Below the pieces are notes generated by a model, which was not told the DNA's origin, searched no databases, and worked only from the letters and a program-made list of their open reading frames with translations. From Bacilli bacterium (GTDB taxonomy: Bacteria > Bacillota_I > Bacilli_A > Haloplasmatales > Haloplasmataceae), in NCBI GenBank assembly GCA_012513195.1, contig JAAZCR010000129.1, positions 1 through 13,355 of the forward strand: a stretch of 13,355 nt of DNA, given 5' to 3'. The stretch's first letter is position 1, and every line of letters starts with the position of its first letter. Shown here piece by piece: positions 7,374 through 13,355 of this stretch. The translations under genes and the position numbers were made by a program.

Positions 7374-8021
7374 GTGAAAGACAAACTAGTAAATGTCATA
7401 TGGAAAAAACTCCAACAATACTCTTTTGTCATCTTCCTAGCACTTATACTTGTCGCCTTCTTAATCATTGCCCAAGTTTCTAAGAAGAATGACAAGGTAC
7501 CAGTTAATAAAACTACCCAAACGACCCAACCAACGAACCATGATAATAGAACTAATGAAATATTTAAACTGCCACTTGCTGAAGAAAGTCCAGAAATTAT
7601 TCGTGATTTCTATGATGTCGACGCGAGCGTCGAAGATCAACTAAAATCTATTATTCAAGTAGGTAATGTCTTTTATCCTAATAATGGTGTACATTATACC
7701 GTTGATGGTGAAACTGAGTTTGAAGTATTAGCGTCTTTATCAGGAACTGTCACACGCGTTGAACAAGATCCATTATTAGGTTATGTAGTAGAAGTTGAAC
7801 ACTTATATGGAATGAAAACATTATACGCAAGTTTAGCTTCTGTAAATGTGGCAGTAGGAGATAGAGTTGCACAAGGAGATGTATTAGGTGTAGCTGGTAC
7901 GAACAACTTTGACCCTGAAAGTGGCGTTCACGTTCACTTTGAGGTGTTACAAAATGGTATCAATCTCAATCCACATGATGTAATTGGTACAAAGATTAGT
8001 GATTATAATTCTGAAAATTAA
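7374..8021 (+). CDS. spoIIQ: Stage II sporulation protein Q (forespore channel component, LytM-like domain)
   Basis: In sporulating Firmicutes SpoIIQ is made in the forespore, crosses its inner membrane and binds SpoIIIAH across the intermembrane space, forming a channel and helping engulfment. This 215-residue protein has one N-terminal membrane helix (about 16-36), a polar linker and a LytM/M23-type domain (about 100-205). The stretch SLSGTVTRVEQDPLLGYVVE, followed by VEH, is very close to Bacillus SpoIIQ as I remember it, as are GDRVAQGDVLG and HVHFE (186-190). The usual HxxxD zinc site is replaced by NNGVHYTV (about 103-110), so it is probably not an active peptidase, as in Bacillus. GTG 7374 is chosen since GAGGTG at 7362-7367 is the ribosome binding site and contains the other possible GTG start. 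In Bacillus the gene is controlled by sigma-F; I could not find a convincing sigma-F promoter here. Confidence 0.93.
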   Translation: MKDKLVNVIWKKLQQYSFVIFLALILVAFLIIAQVSKKNDKVPVNKTTQTTQPTNHDNRTNEIFKLPLAEESPEIIRDFYDVDASVEDQLKSIIQVGNVFYPNNGVHYTVDGETEFEVLASLSGTVTRVEQDPLLGYVVEVEHLYGMKTLYASLASVNVAVGDRVAQGDVLGVAGTNNFDPESGVHVHFEVLQNGINLNPHDVIGTKISDYNSEN

Positions 8022-8032
8022 TTAGATTAAGG

Positions 8033-8070
8033 AAAAGCCTTTAAATTGCTTATCAATTTAAAGGCTTTTT
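8033..8070 (+). terminator. Intrinsic terminator after spoIIQ
   Basis: A perfect 16-bp stem (8033-8048 with 8054-8069, core AAAAGCCTTTAAATTG) has a 5-base loop (CTTAT) and ends in a T-run. It lies 11 bases after the spoIIQ stop and insulates it from spoIIID. Confidence 0.92.
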
Positions 8071-8092
8071 AATTGCCTTCATTATTAACTAA

Positions 8093-8121
8093 GTATATTT
8101 TTCATCCCCCGCAAATATATT
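8093..8121 (+). promoter_or_regulatory. Possible sigma-E promoter of spoIIID
   Basis: GTATATT (8093-8099) matches the sigma-E -35 consensus KMATATT at six of seven positions. AATATATT (8114-8121) matches CATAYAMT at six of eight, with a 14-base spacer. In Bacillus spoIIID is a sigma-E gene, which supports the reading. Against it, transcription would begin about 8128, right at the ribosome binding site AGGGGGAG (8127-8134), leaving almost no leader. Confidence 0.35.
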
Positions 8122-8139
8122 GAAGTAGGGGGAGAGTCT

Positions 8140-8403
8140 ATGAATGAAATAATTCAAAACCGTGTCCTTCAAGTAGCGGAAACAATTTTAGATACACAAG
8201 GAACGGTGCGGAGTGTAGCTCTAATCCACGGTGTATCTAAAAGTACCGTTCATAAAGATTTAACAGAACGGTTAATCCAGATAGATAAACAGTTATACGA
8301 GAAAGTAAGGCAATTATTAGAATATAATAAGTCGGTTCGTCATCTTCGTGGCGGGTATTCTACGCGGATAAAGTACCTAAATAATCGACTTCACAAAGAG
8401 TAA
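8140..8403 (+). CDS. spoIIID: Sporulation transcriptional regulator SpoIIID
   Basis: SpoIIID is a small DNA-binding protein of the mother cell that turns many sigma-E genes up or down and helps the switch to sigma-K. The 87-residue product keeps the recognition region almost unchanged from Bacillus as I remember it: GVSKSTVHKDLTERL at 31-45, followed by the basic C-terminal segment YNKSVRHLRGG at about 62-72, needed for DNA binding. It lies behind the spoIIQ terminator, has a strong ribosome binding site and a possible sigma-E promoter. Its last 44 bases overlap the end of yigZ on the other strand, with no terminator between them. The mbl gene that often follows spoIIID is absent here. Identification is secure. 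Confidence 0.97.
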   Translation: MNEIIQNRVLQVAETILDTQGTVRSVALIHGVSKSTVHKDLTERLIQIDKQLYEKVRQLLEYNKSVRHLRGGYSTRIKYLNNRLHKE

Positions 8404-8995
8404 AGTCTTTTAACTCATACTTAATATTATTATTGGTTAAGTCAATTAAATAAGCAAGAAAGGCTTGGACTTTATCTTCATCTATGCGGTATGTAAAACA
8501 GACTTTTTCTAAATAAGTACGATTTATAACTTCATAACTACTTAACTTATGTTCCAATAAACCAATGAGAGAATAATCAAAATGTACATCAATTAAACGC
8601 ATTAGTTTCTTTTCAATAATACCTGATGCTTTAATTGCTTCACTAACAGCCTGACTATAAGCTCTAATTAAACCACTGGCGCCTAATTTAATCCCACCGA
8701 AATAACGGGTCACCACTACCACTGTATCGGTTAAATTATTTTTTCTTAAAACTTCAATCATAGGGATACCTGCTGTACCAGATGGTTCACCATCATCGTT
8801 TTGTTTCTGGATCATCTTATCAGGTCCGATAATGTAACAGCTGCAGTTATGAGTCGCATTATAGTGTTTCTTCTTAATTTGTTTAATAAATTCTAAAGCT
8901 TCTTCTTCTGTTTCAGCACGATTTATTTGGGCGATGAAACGGGATTTATTGATGATGAGTTCTATTTCGGTATATTGTTTAATGGCTAAATACAT
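8360..8995 (-). CDS. yigZ: YigZ/YvyE family protein (IMPACT family)
   Basis: This 211-residue member of the IMPACT/UPF0029 family has two domains: an N-terminal domain with DGEPSGTAG (68-76) and TRYFGGIKLGASGLIRAY (96-113), both family signatures, and a C-terminal ferredoxin-like DUF1949 domain (about 132-205). Eukaryotic IMPACT affects translation control through GCN1; the bacterial role is not settled, though a ribosome- or tRNA-related function has been proposed. ATG at 8995 (minus strand) is chosen because AGGTGA lies five bases upstream; the in-frame GTG ending at 9004 is part of that ribosome binding site. In Bacillus the homologue yvyE lies near degV and the comF genes, as here. It converges on spoIIID and overlaps it by 44 bases. 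Confidence 0.92.
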   Translation of the reverse strand: MYLAIKQYTEIELIINKSRFIAQINRAETEEEALEFIKQIKKKHYNATHNCSCYIIGPDKMIQKQNDDGEPSGTAGIPMIEVLRKNNLTDTVVVVTRYFGGIKLGASGLIRAYSQAVSEAIKASGIIEKKLMRLIDVHFDYSLIGLLEHKLSSYEVINRTYLEKVCFTYRIDEDKVQAFLAYLIDLTNNNIKYELKDFTLCEVDYLGTLSA

Positions 8996-9012
8996 ATTTA
9001 TCACCTGTTTAT

Positions 9013-9040
9013 ATTATAATGGATGACGAAATATTTTCAA
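9013..9040 (-). promoter_or_regulatory. Promoter of yigZ
   Basis: On the minus strand TTGAAA (9040-9035) and TATAAT (9018-9013) are separated by 16 bases and lie just upstream of the yigZ ribosome binding site. The boxes match the sigma-A consensus at five and six of six positions. Confidence 0.75.
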
Positions 9041-9153
9041 GGAATACTTTGACTATCAAAAAAGTTTGTCGAAAAATACTATACTTTTCCGAATTCAGTA
9101 TGATAAAATAATAGTTGTGGTAAAAAAAATAGAATATAATAGGTGGTAAGTAA

Positions 9154-10017
9154 ATGAGTAACGAAAAAATAGCCATTGTGACCGATAGTTCCTCATCGCT
9201 CGATTTCCTGCCCAATCAATATGACAATATATTTATTGTACGTATGCCAATACACTTTGGTAGCGATGAATATATTGACGGTTTGACAATTACTGTAGAA
9301 GAGTTCTATTCACGCATCGACAAAGAAAGCATTATTCCCACTACAAGCCAACCATCATTGGGAGAAACATTAGAATTATATGAAAAACTGCGTGATGAAG
9401 GATATACCGACATCATTCATCTACCGATTTCTAGAGGTATAAGCGGTTATTATCAAGCGTTATTCTCTATTAAAGATATGGTTGAAGGTGTAAATGTCCA
9501 TATTGTCGACACCAAATGTACCGCAGTCATTCTCGGATATATCGTTTTAGAAGCTGCTCGCTTGGTTTCTGAAAACAAATCTGTCCTAGAAGTATTGGAA
9601 TATTGTGACTATTTAGCTAATAATTTTAAAGTTTATTTTATAGTTGATGATTTAAAATATTTAATCAAAAATGGTCGCTTATCCAATGCAGCTGGTTTTG
9701 TGGGTAGCATTCTAAAAATTAAACCCATTTTAACATTTAATGAGGAAGGACAAATCATTGGCATTGAAAAGATTAGGACGACTAAACGAGCGATTAATCA
9801 TATCATCGATTTGATTATTCAAGATACACAAAAATACAAAAAGGTTCAATATTTAATGTCTTATGCCTATAATCCCCCTTTAATCGAAGAGTTTAAATCA
9901 ATGGTTAGTGAAAGTTTTGATTTAAATGTCTTCTTTGAAAGTGTTATGCCTTCGGTAATTGGTGCCCATGTTGGTAGTGGTATTATAGGTCTAGGTTATT
10001 TTATTCTTGAAAAATAG
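9154..10017 (+). CDS. degV: DegV family fatty-acid-binding protein (FakB-like)
   Basis: DegV/FakB proteins carry a fatty acid and present it to the kinase FakA, so that exogenous fatty acids enter phospholipid synthesis. The 287-residue product is of typical length and shows the family signatures: IVTDSSSSL (8-16), PTTSQPSLGE (62-71), SRGISGYYQ (93-101), LKYLIKNGRLS (167-177) and a glycine-rich IGAHVGSGIIGLGY near the end, which forms part of the carboxylate-binding site. No FakA kinase lies in the window. ATG 9154 follows AGGTGG with seven-base spacing. The gene diverges from yigZ; I saw only weak promoter candidates in the gap (a TATGAT at 9099). Substrate preference cannot be read from the sequence. 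In Bacillus degV directly precedes comFA; here an LTA-synthase-type gene lies between. Confidence 0.92.
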   Translation: MSNEKIAIVTDSSSSLDFLPNQYDNIFIVRMPIHFGSDEYIDGLTITVEEFYSRIDKESIIPTTSQPSLGETLELYEKLRDEGYTDIIHLPISRGISGYYQALFSIKDMVEGVNVHIVDTKCTAVILGYIVLEAARLVSENKSVLEVLEYCDYLANNFKVYFIVDDLKYLIKNGRLSNAAGFVGSILKIKPILTFNEEGQIIGIEKIRTTKRAINHIIDLIIQDTQKYKKVQYLMSYAYNPPLIEEFKSMVSESFDLNVFFESVMPSVIGAHVGSGIIGLGYFILEK

Positions 10018-10020
10018 ATG

Positions 10021-10042
10021 AAAACCTCGTAAGAGGTTTTTT
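10021..10042 (+). terminator. Intrinsic terminator after degV
   Basis: An 8-bp stem (AAAACCTC 10021-10028 with GAGGTTTT 10033-10040) has a GTAA loop, and the T-run continues to 10042. It begins three bases after the degV stop. Confidence 0.85.
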
Positions 10043-10115
10043 ATTTTTGCTAATATAGAAAATAATGGATATTAGTGCTAAAATTAAACTAGTATACGTA
10101 GAAAGAGTGAAAGCA

Positions 10116-12005
10116 ATGAGTGGTCTAATTAAACAAAAGATTGGCTTATTATCTACTTACCTTCTGTTTGGACTCATTTTTGAATTATTAACTTTTTATA
10201 ATTTAGGGTTAACACCAACATATTTAATTCTTGATATCTTAATATTCTTACTTGTTGGTTCGCTTATCTTTTTATTTCAATCTAATAAAGTCGCATTTCT
10301 TTATTTAATGATTTTAGTAGGTTTATTAGATGTTTTATTTGTGACTAATGTGACGATGATGAAGGTCTTTTATGATATTTTTTCCTTTGATAAAATTTTT
10401 CTCATCAATTTAGTAGATGATGTTTTTGATTGGCGTTTTATCCCTTTAAAAGATCTTTTCATCGGTATTATGCTCCTTATTGTTTATGTAGTTTTAAATA
10501 TTATTTATCTTTATAATACTAAACCACTTAAAATTACCTACTCTATAGTTAAGCGCGTCCAATTATTTTTAATAATTTTCCTTGGAACACTCTTAATTTT
10601 TATTACTGGTATAAAAGTAGTTTCTAAAAATATTTATATTAACGGTGTTCAATTTCCTGATGAATTGTATGTTACTTCACTTAAAAAAAGTGCTTTTCAA
10701 CACTATGGTATGTTGACGTTTTATTATAAAGAAATCGAAACTTTTTTAGTTGAAGAAAATGATGAAATTGAAACCCCACCACTAGAACTACGGAAGACTG
10801 ATTATTATGGGCTATTAAAAGGGAAAAATATCATAACCATCATGATTGAATCAGGACAAGAAATGGCCATTAATGAGTATTTAACTCCTACATTATATCG
10901 TTTACGTGGAGAAGGATTATATTTTGCGGAAAATTACAGTATAAACAAAACTAATGTTTCCGAACATATTGGCATTGTCGGAAGTTATCCTACTATTAAT
11001 TACGCCTTCTTAATAGAAAATTATAATCTGCCTTTTACTTTGCCAAGAATCCTTAATGATAAGTATGTAACCAGTTATTTCCATGATAATAATGGCGAGT
11101 TTTATTACCGCGATGTGCTATTAAAACAGTTGGGCTTTGAACATATCTATTTACATGATGATTTGTTTCCTGAAAACTTACCTAACTGGAATGGTAAATG
11201 GAGTTGGACAGGTAATTACACATTAGATAGTAAGACAGTTGAACGTATTATTCCACATATGATTAAAGAAGACGAGTTATTTTATAGTTTCTGGACCACT
11301 CTTTCAATGCATGGGCCTTATGATGATGACGAATTTAGTAACCGCGATACCTTTATCGAGTTGGGTTATTTTGACTTAATAGAAGAAGCGGAAAGTCTAG
11401 GTCTATGGAGTAATCCATTTAAAGGTGATGCGACGGGGGAATTTCAATTCAAATATTACCAAGCAGCGATGATGGATTTAGATGTAGCGGTTCAAAAAAT
11501 AATTGATGCATTAACAGAAAAAAGTCTTCTTGAAGACACCATTATTATTCTATATGGTGATCATCAAGCATATTATCACGATTTCCATTTACGCTTACAT
11601 GATTTGACAACCCAACAATCCTATCGAGTTGATTTATTATATGATACCATTCTTTATATGTGGAATCCGATATTAAATGAAACCTTTAAGGATAATCGTA
11701 TCATTACTACCTTTACTTCACCTTACATAATCGTACCCACGCTCCTAGATTTATTGGGTGAAGAATATGGTGCGAATTGGTACATGAGTTTATCTGTTTT
11801 TGATAAAGATTATGTTCCTATCTTCTATTCCCACCAACAAAATGCCCTTATGACCAACAGACTATACTCGATTGATGGTGAGACCCTCATATATCAAGCT
11901 GATGATGTCACCGAACAAGAAATCGAAACATTTTTACAAAACAGCCTTATTATTCTAGAAAGACAGAATAAGATTAATAAACTCTATAAAATTAACCAAG
12001 AATAA
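10116..12005 (+). CDS. Lipoteichoic-acid-synthase-family phosphoglycerol transferase (sulfatase fold)
   Basis: This membrane enzyme is of the LtaS type: five predicted membrane helices in the first 170 residues (about 10-30, 36-55, 60-81, 114-133, 148-166), then a linker and an extracellular alkaline-phosphatase/sulfatase-like domain. Likely active-site residues are E245 in IESGQE (metal), T279 in NKTNVSEH (nucleophile carrying phosphoglycerol), H399 in SMHGPY, and D482/H483 in LYGDHQ. YFHDNNGEFYYRD also resembles the LtaS 'FHGNN' segment. Family members polymerise glycerol phosphate from phosphatidylglycerol onto a lipid anchor. The primary synthase and related enzymes look alike, so the exact product is open and no gene symbol is given. 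ATG 10116 is chosen (629 residues): an in-frame ATG at 10065 has no ribosome binding site, while AAAGAGTGA precedes 10116, which is itself only a moderate site. It has terminators on both sides, so it is probably monocistronic. Confidence 0.85.
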   Translation: MSGLIKQKIGLLSTYLLFGLIFELLTFYNLGLTPTYLILDILIFLLVGSLIFLFQSNKVAFLYLMILVGLLDVLFVTNVTMMKVFYDIFSFDKIFLINLVDDVFDWRFIPLKDLFIGIMLLIVYVVLNIIYLYNTKPLKITYSIVKRVQLFLIIFLGTLLIFITGIKVVSKNIYINGVQFPDELYVTSLKKSAFQHYGMLTFYYKEIETFLVEENDEIETPPLELRKTDYYGLLKGKNIITIMIESGQEMAINEYLTPTLYRLRGEGLYFAENYSINKTNVSEHIGIVGSYPTINYAFLIENYNLPFTLPRILNDKYVTSYFHDNNGEFYYRDVLLKQLGFEHIYLHDDLFPENLPNWNGKWSWTGNYTLDSKTVERIIPHMIKEDELFYSFWTTLSMHGPYDDDEFSNRDTFIELGYFDLIEEAESLGLWSNPFKGDATGEFQFKYYQAAMMDLDVAVQKIIDALTEKSLLEDTIIILYGDHQAYYHDFHLRLHDLTTQQSYRVDLLYDTILYMWNPILNETFKDNRIITTFTSPYIIVPTLLDLLGEEYGANWYMSLSVFDKDYVPIFYSHQQNALMTNRLYSIDGETLIYQADDVTEQEIETFLQNSLIILERQNKINKLYKINQE

Positions 12006-12028
12006 ATCCTGTTTAAACAGGATTTTTT
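12004..12028 (+). terminator. Intrinsic terminator after the LTA synthase gene
   Basis: AAATCCTG (12004-12011) pairs with CAGGATTT (12018-12025) around a TTTAAA loop, followed by a run of six T. It overlaps the stop codon by two bases. Only 34 bases separate it from the comFA start, and I see no promoter there, so comFA may depend on read-through or on a promoter in the hairpin flank. Confidence 0.83.
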
Positions 12029-12062
12029 CTTTTACCTCGTAAATAAAAATGAGGTGATCTCA

Positions 12063-13331
12063 TTGCTTAGAGAATTTACAAGTCTAACCACAAATAGTGT
12101 TCCAGGAGTAATTAAGCAAGGGAAGAAGTATTATTGTAACCGTTGTGGAAATAAGAAATTGAAGGATTTTTATCGTGATAGTTTAGGAGTATATTGTCGG
12201 AATTGTTTAGTGTTTGGGAAGAGTGCCACTTATACAAAGATTATAAGGGAACAAATCATTATTCCTAAAAAAGATAAGTGTGGATTGACTAAGGTAATTC
12301 ATTTATCAGATATGCAGGAACTTGCTTCAAAACACTGTGTTAAAGCGTATAAGGAAGGTAAGAACACCCTTATATACGCTGTTTGTGGAGCAGGTAAAAC
12401 CGAAATAGTCTATGAAGTAATCCTAACTGCTTTAAATGAAGGAAAGGTTGTGGGCTTTGCGACACCACGAAAGGATGTTGTCTTAGAACTTTATCCGCGT
12501 TTTAAAAGAGACTTTTGTCAGGTTGAAATAGTCGCTTTATATGGCGGTAGTCAAGATAAAGGTAGATTAGCTAATCTCTACATTACTACTACGCATCAGT
12601 TAATTAACTTCTATCAGTTCTTTGATTTAATTATTCTCGATGAAGTTGATGCTTTCCCCTACTACAACAATAAGATGTTAGAAGGTTTTGTTCAAAAAGC
12701 AAAAAAGAAAAAGGCACCTATCATCTTTTTAACCGCAACCCCAACAAGAAAAATCCAATATTTGATGAAAACAAAACAACTTGATTATTTCATCATTCCC
12801 TTAAGGTTCCATCGCTATCCTATCCCCGTTCCTCGTGTATCTTTAACTTCCTCAACAATCACAAAATTAAATAAAGGCGTCTGTCCGAAAAAAATCTTAA
12901 ATTGGTTAGAAAGTAAAAAATCAACGAATAAGCAAGTGTTCGTCTTTGTCCCTGATATAAAAAGTGGGATTAATCTTGAAAAAATCTTAAAACCCCATTT
13001 TACTTGTGCTTTTGTTTATGCTGAAAGTCCAAATCGCAAGCAAATCATCAACGATTTTCGGGCTGGTAAATTTCAACTCATCATTACAACTACCATCTTA
13101 GAACGTGGAGTAACAGTTAGTAATGTCGATGTATGTATTGTTGGGTGTGATGCGGAAATCTTTGATGAGCGAGCCATCGTTCAAATAGTAGGGCGAGCTG
13201 GGCGGGATAAAAACTATCCTACTGCTGACGTGGTCCTTTTTTGTGACTATTATACGCGCGAAATTCGAAAAGCCATTAAGCAAATTAAAAGGATGAATAA
13301 GATGGCAAAAAGGATGAAGTTGTTGTTATGA
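12063..13331 (+). CDS. comFA: Competence helicase ComFA (DNA uptake ATPase)
   Basis: ComFA is a cytosolic DEAD-box-type ATPase that helps pull single-stranded DNA through the ComEC channel during natural transformation. The 422-residue product begins with a four-cysteine zinc finger (C25, C28, C45, C48), as in other ComFA proteins. It continues with Walker A CGAGKT (108-113), DEVDAFPY (193-200), TATPT (224-228), TTTILERGVT in the second RecA domain, and motif VI QIVGRAGRD (374-382). Every helicase motif looks intact. TTG 12063 is the likely start because GAGGTGAT at 12051-12058 is the ribosome binding site; the in-frame GTG at 12054 lies within it. The stop overlaps the next ATG (ATGA), so comFA and comFC are translationally coupled. 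There is no comFB between them, unlike Bacillus. Confidence 0.95.
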   Translation: MLREFTSLTTNSVPGVIKQGKKYYCNRCGNKKLKDFYRDSLGVYCRNCLVFGKSATYTKIIREQIIIPKKDKCGLTKVIHLSDMQELASKHCVKAYKEGKNTLIYAVCGAGKTEIVYEVILTALNEGKVVGFATPRKDVVLELYPRFKRDFCQVEIVALYGGSQDKGRLANLYITTTHQLINFYQFFDLIILDEVDAFPYYNNKMLEGFVQKAKKKKAPIIFLTATPTRKIQYLMKTKQLDYFIIPLRFHRYPIPVPRVSLTSSTITKLNKGVCPKKILNWLESKKSTNKQVFVFVPDIKSGINLEKILKPHFTCAFVYAESPNRKQIINDFRAGKFQLIITTTILERGVTVSNVDVCIVGCDAEIFDERAIVQIVGRAGRDKNYPTADVVLFCDYYTREIRKAIKQIKRMNKMAKRMKLLL

Positions 13332-13355
13332 GGGAATGTTTATATTGTGGTAAAA
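13328..13355 (+). CDS. comFC: Competence protein ComFC, first nine codons (3' end outside window)
   Basis: The ATG at 13328 overlaps the comFA stop by four bases and is preceded by AAAGGATGA. The nine visible residues, MRECLYCGK, start with a C-x2-C pair as in the N-terminal zinc finger of ComFC, a phosphoribosyltransferase-fold partner of ComFA. Position, coupling and motif agree, but most of the gene lies beyond the window. Confidence 0.75.

Noticed and set aside
9009..9215. Minus-strand frame over the yigZ-degV gap
   Set aside because: It overlaps the yigZ promoter and the start of degV; the product has no recognisable pattern.
13098..13283. Minus-strand frame within comFA
   Set aside because: Antisense of the conserved helicase motif VI region.

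Overview
The window is AT-rich, compact DNA from a spore-forming low-GC Firmicute. SpoIIQ and SpoIIID show endospore formation. The F-type ATPase genes, the YigZ/DegV/ComFA/ComFC neighbourhood and the strong AGGAGG/AGGTGA-type ribosome binding sites fit the Bacilli or Erysipelotrichia/Turicibacter-like lineages. I cannot name a genus from sequence alone.

Layout, left to right. (1) Positions 1-2503: the 3' end of an ATP synthase operon, with atpG (cut by the window edge), atpD and atpC, closed by a very strong 18-bp terminator hairpin. (2) Positions 2504-7000: an accessory island. It holds three related large proteins, each with a divergent XRE-like helix-turn-helix (HTH) and an alpha-helical TPR-like C-terminal part, which resembles peptide-sensing (RRNPP-type) regulators. 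The first is followed by a self-contained unit (promoter, 53-codon gene for a small exported peptide, terminator). The second and third form an operon. After them comes an AT-rich control region with phased repeats, then a short G-rich RNA that appears non-coding and ends in an intrinsic terminator. (3) Positions 7075-8403: a sporulation block with a DUF1146 (YwzB-like) membrane protein, spoIIQ, a terminator, and spoIIID behind a possible sigma-E promoter. (4) Positions 8360-13355: a block resembling the yvyE-degV-comF region of Bacillus. yigZ is on the minus strand and overlaps the end of spoIIID. degV, an LTA-synthase-family membrane enzyme, comFA and the first codons of comFC are on the plus strand.

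How the genes relate. The ATP synthase, sporulation and competence parts are housekeeping or developmental genes in familiar company. The unusual part is the regulator/peptide/RNA cluster between atpC and the ywzB-spoIIQ-spoIIID block. My working hypothesis is a cell-cell signalling or self-sensing module: an exported peptide, read by one or more of the three TPR regulators, controls the peptide gene, the regulators, and possibly the small RNA or the flanking sporulation genes. The gene structures are directly visible; the signalling role is inference.

Several apparent upstream GTG starts in this window fall inside the ribosome binding site itself. I therefore moved the starts of five genes downstream on Shine-Dalgarno spacing or absence (regulators 1 and 3, spoIIQ, yigZ, comFA), and the LTA synthase start as well.
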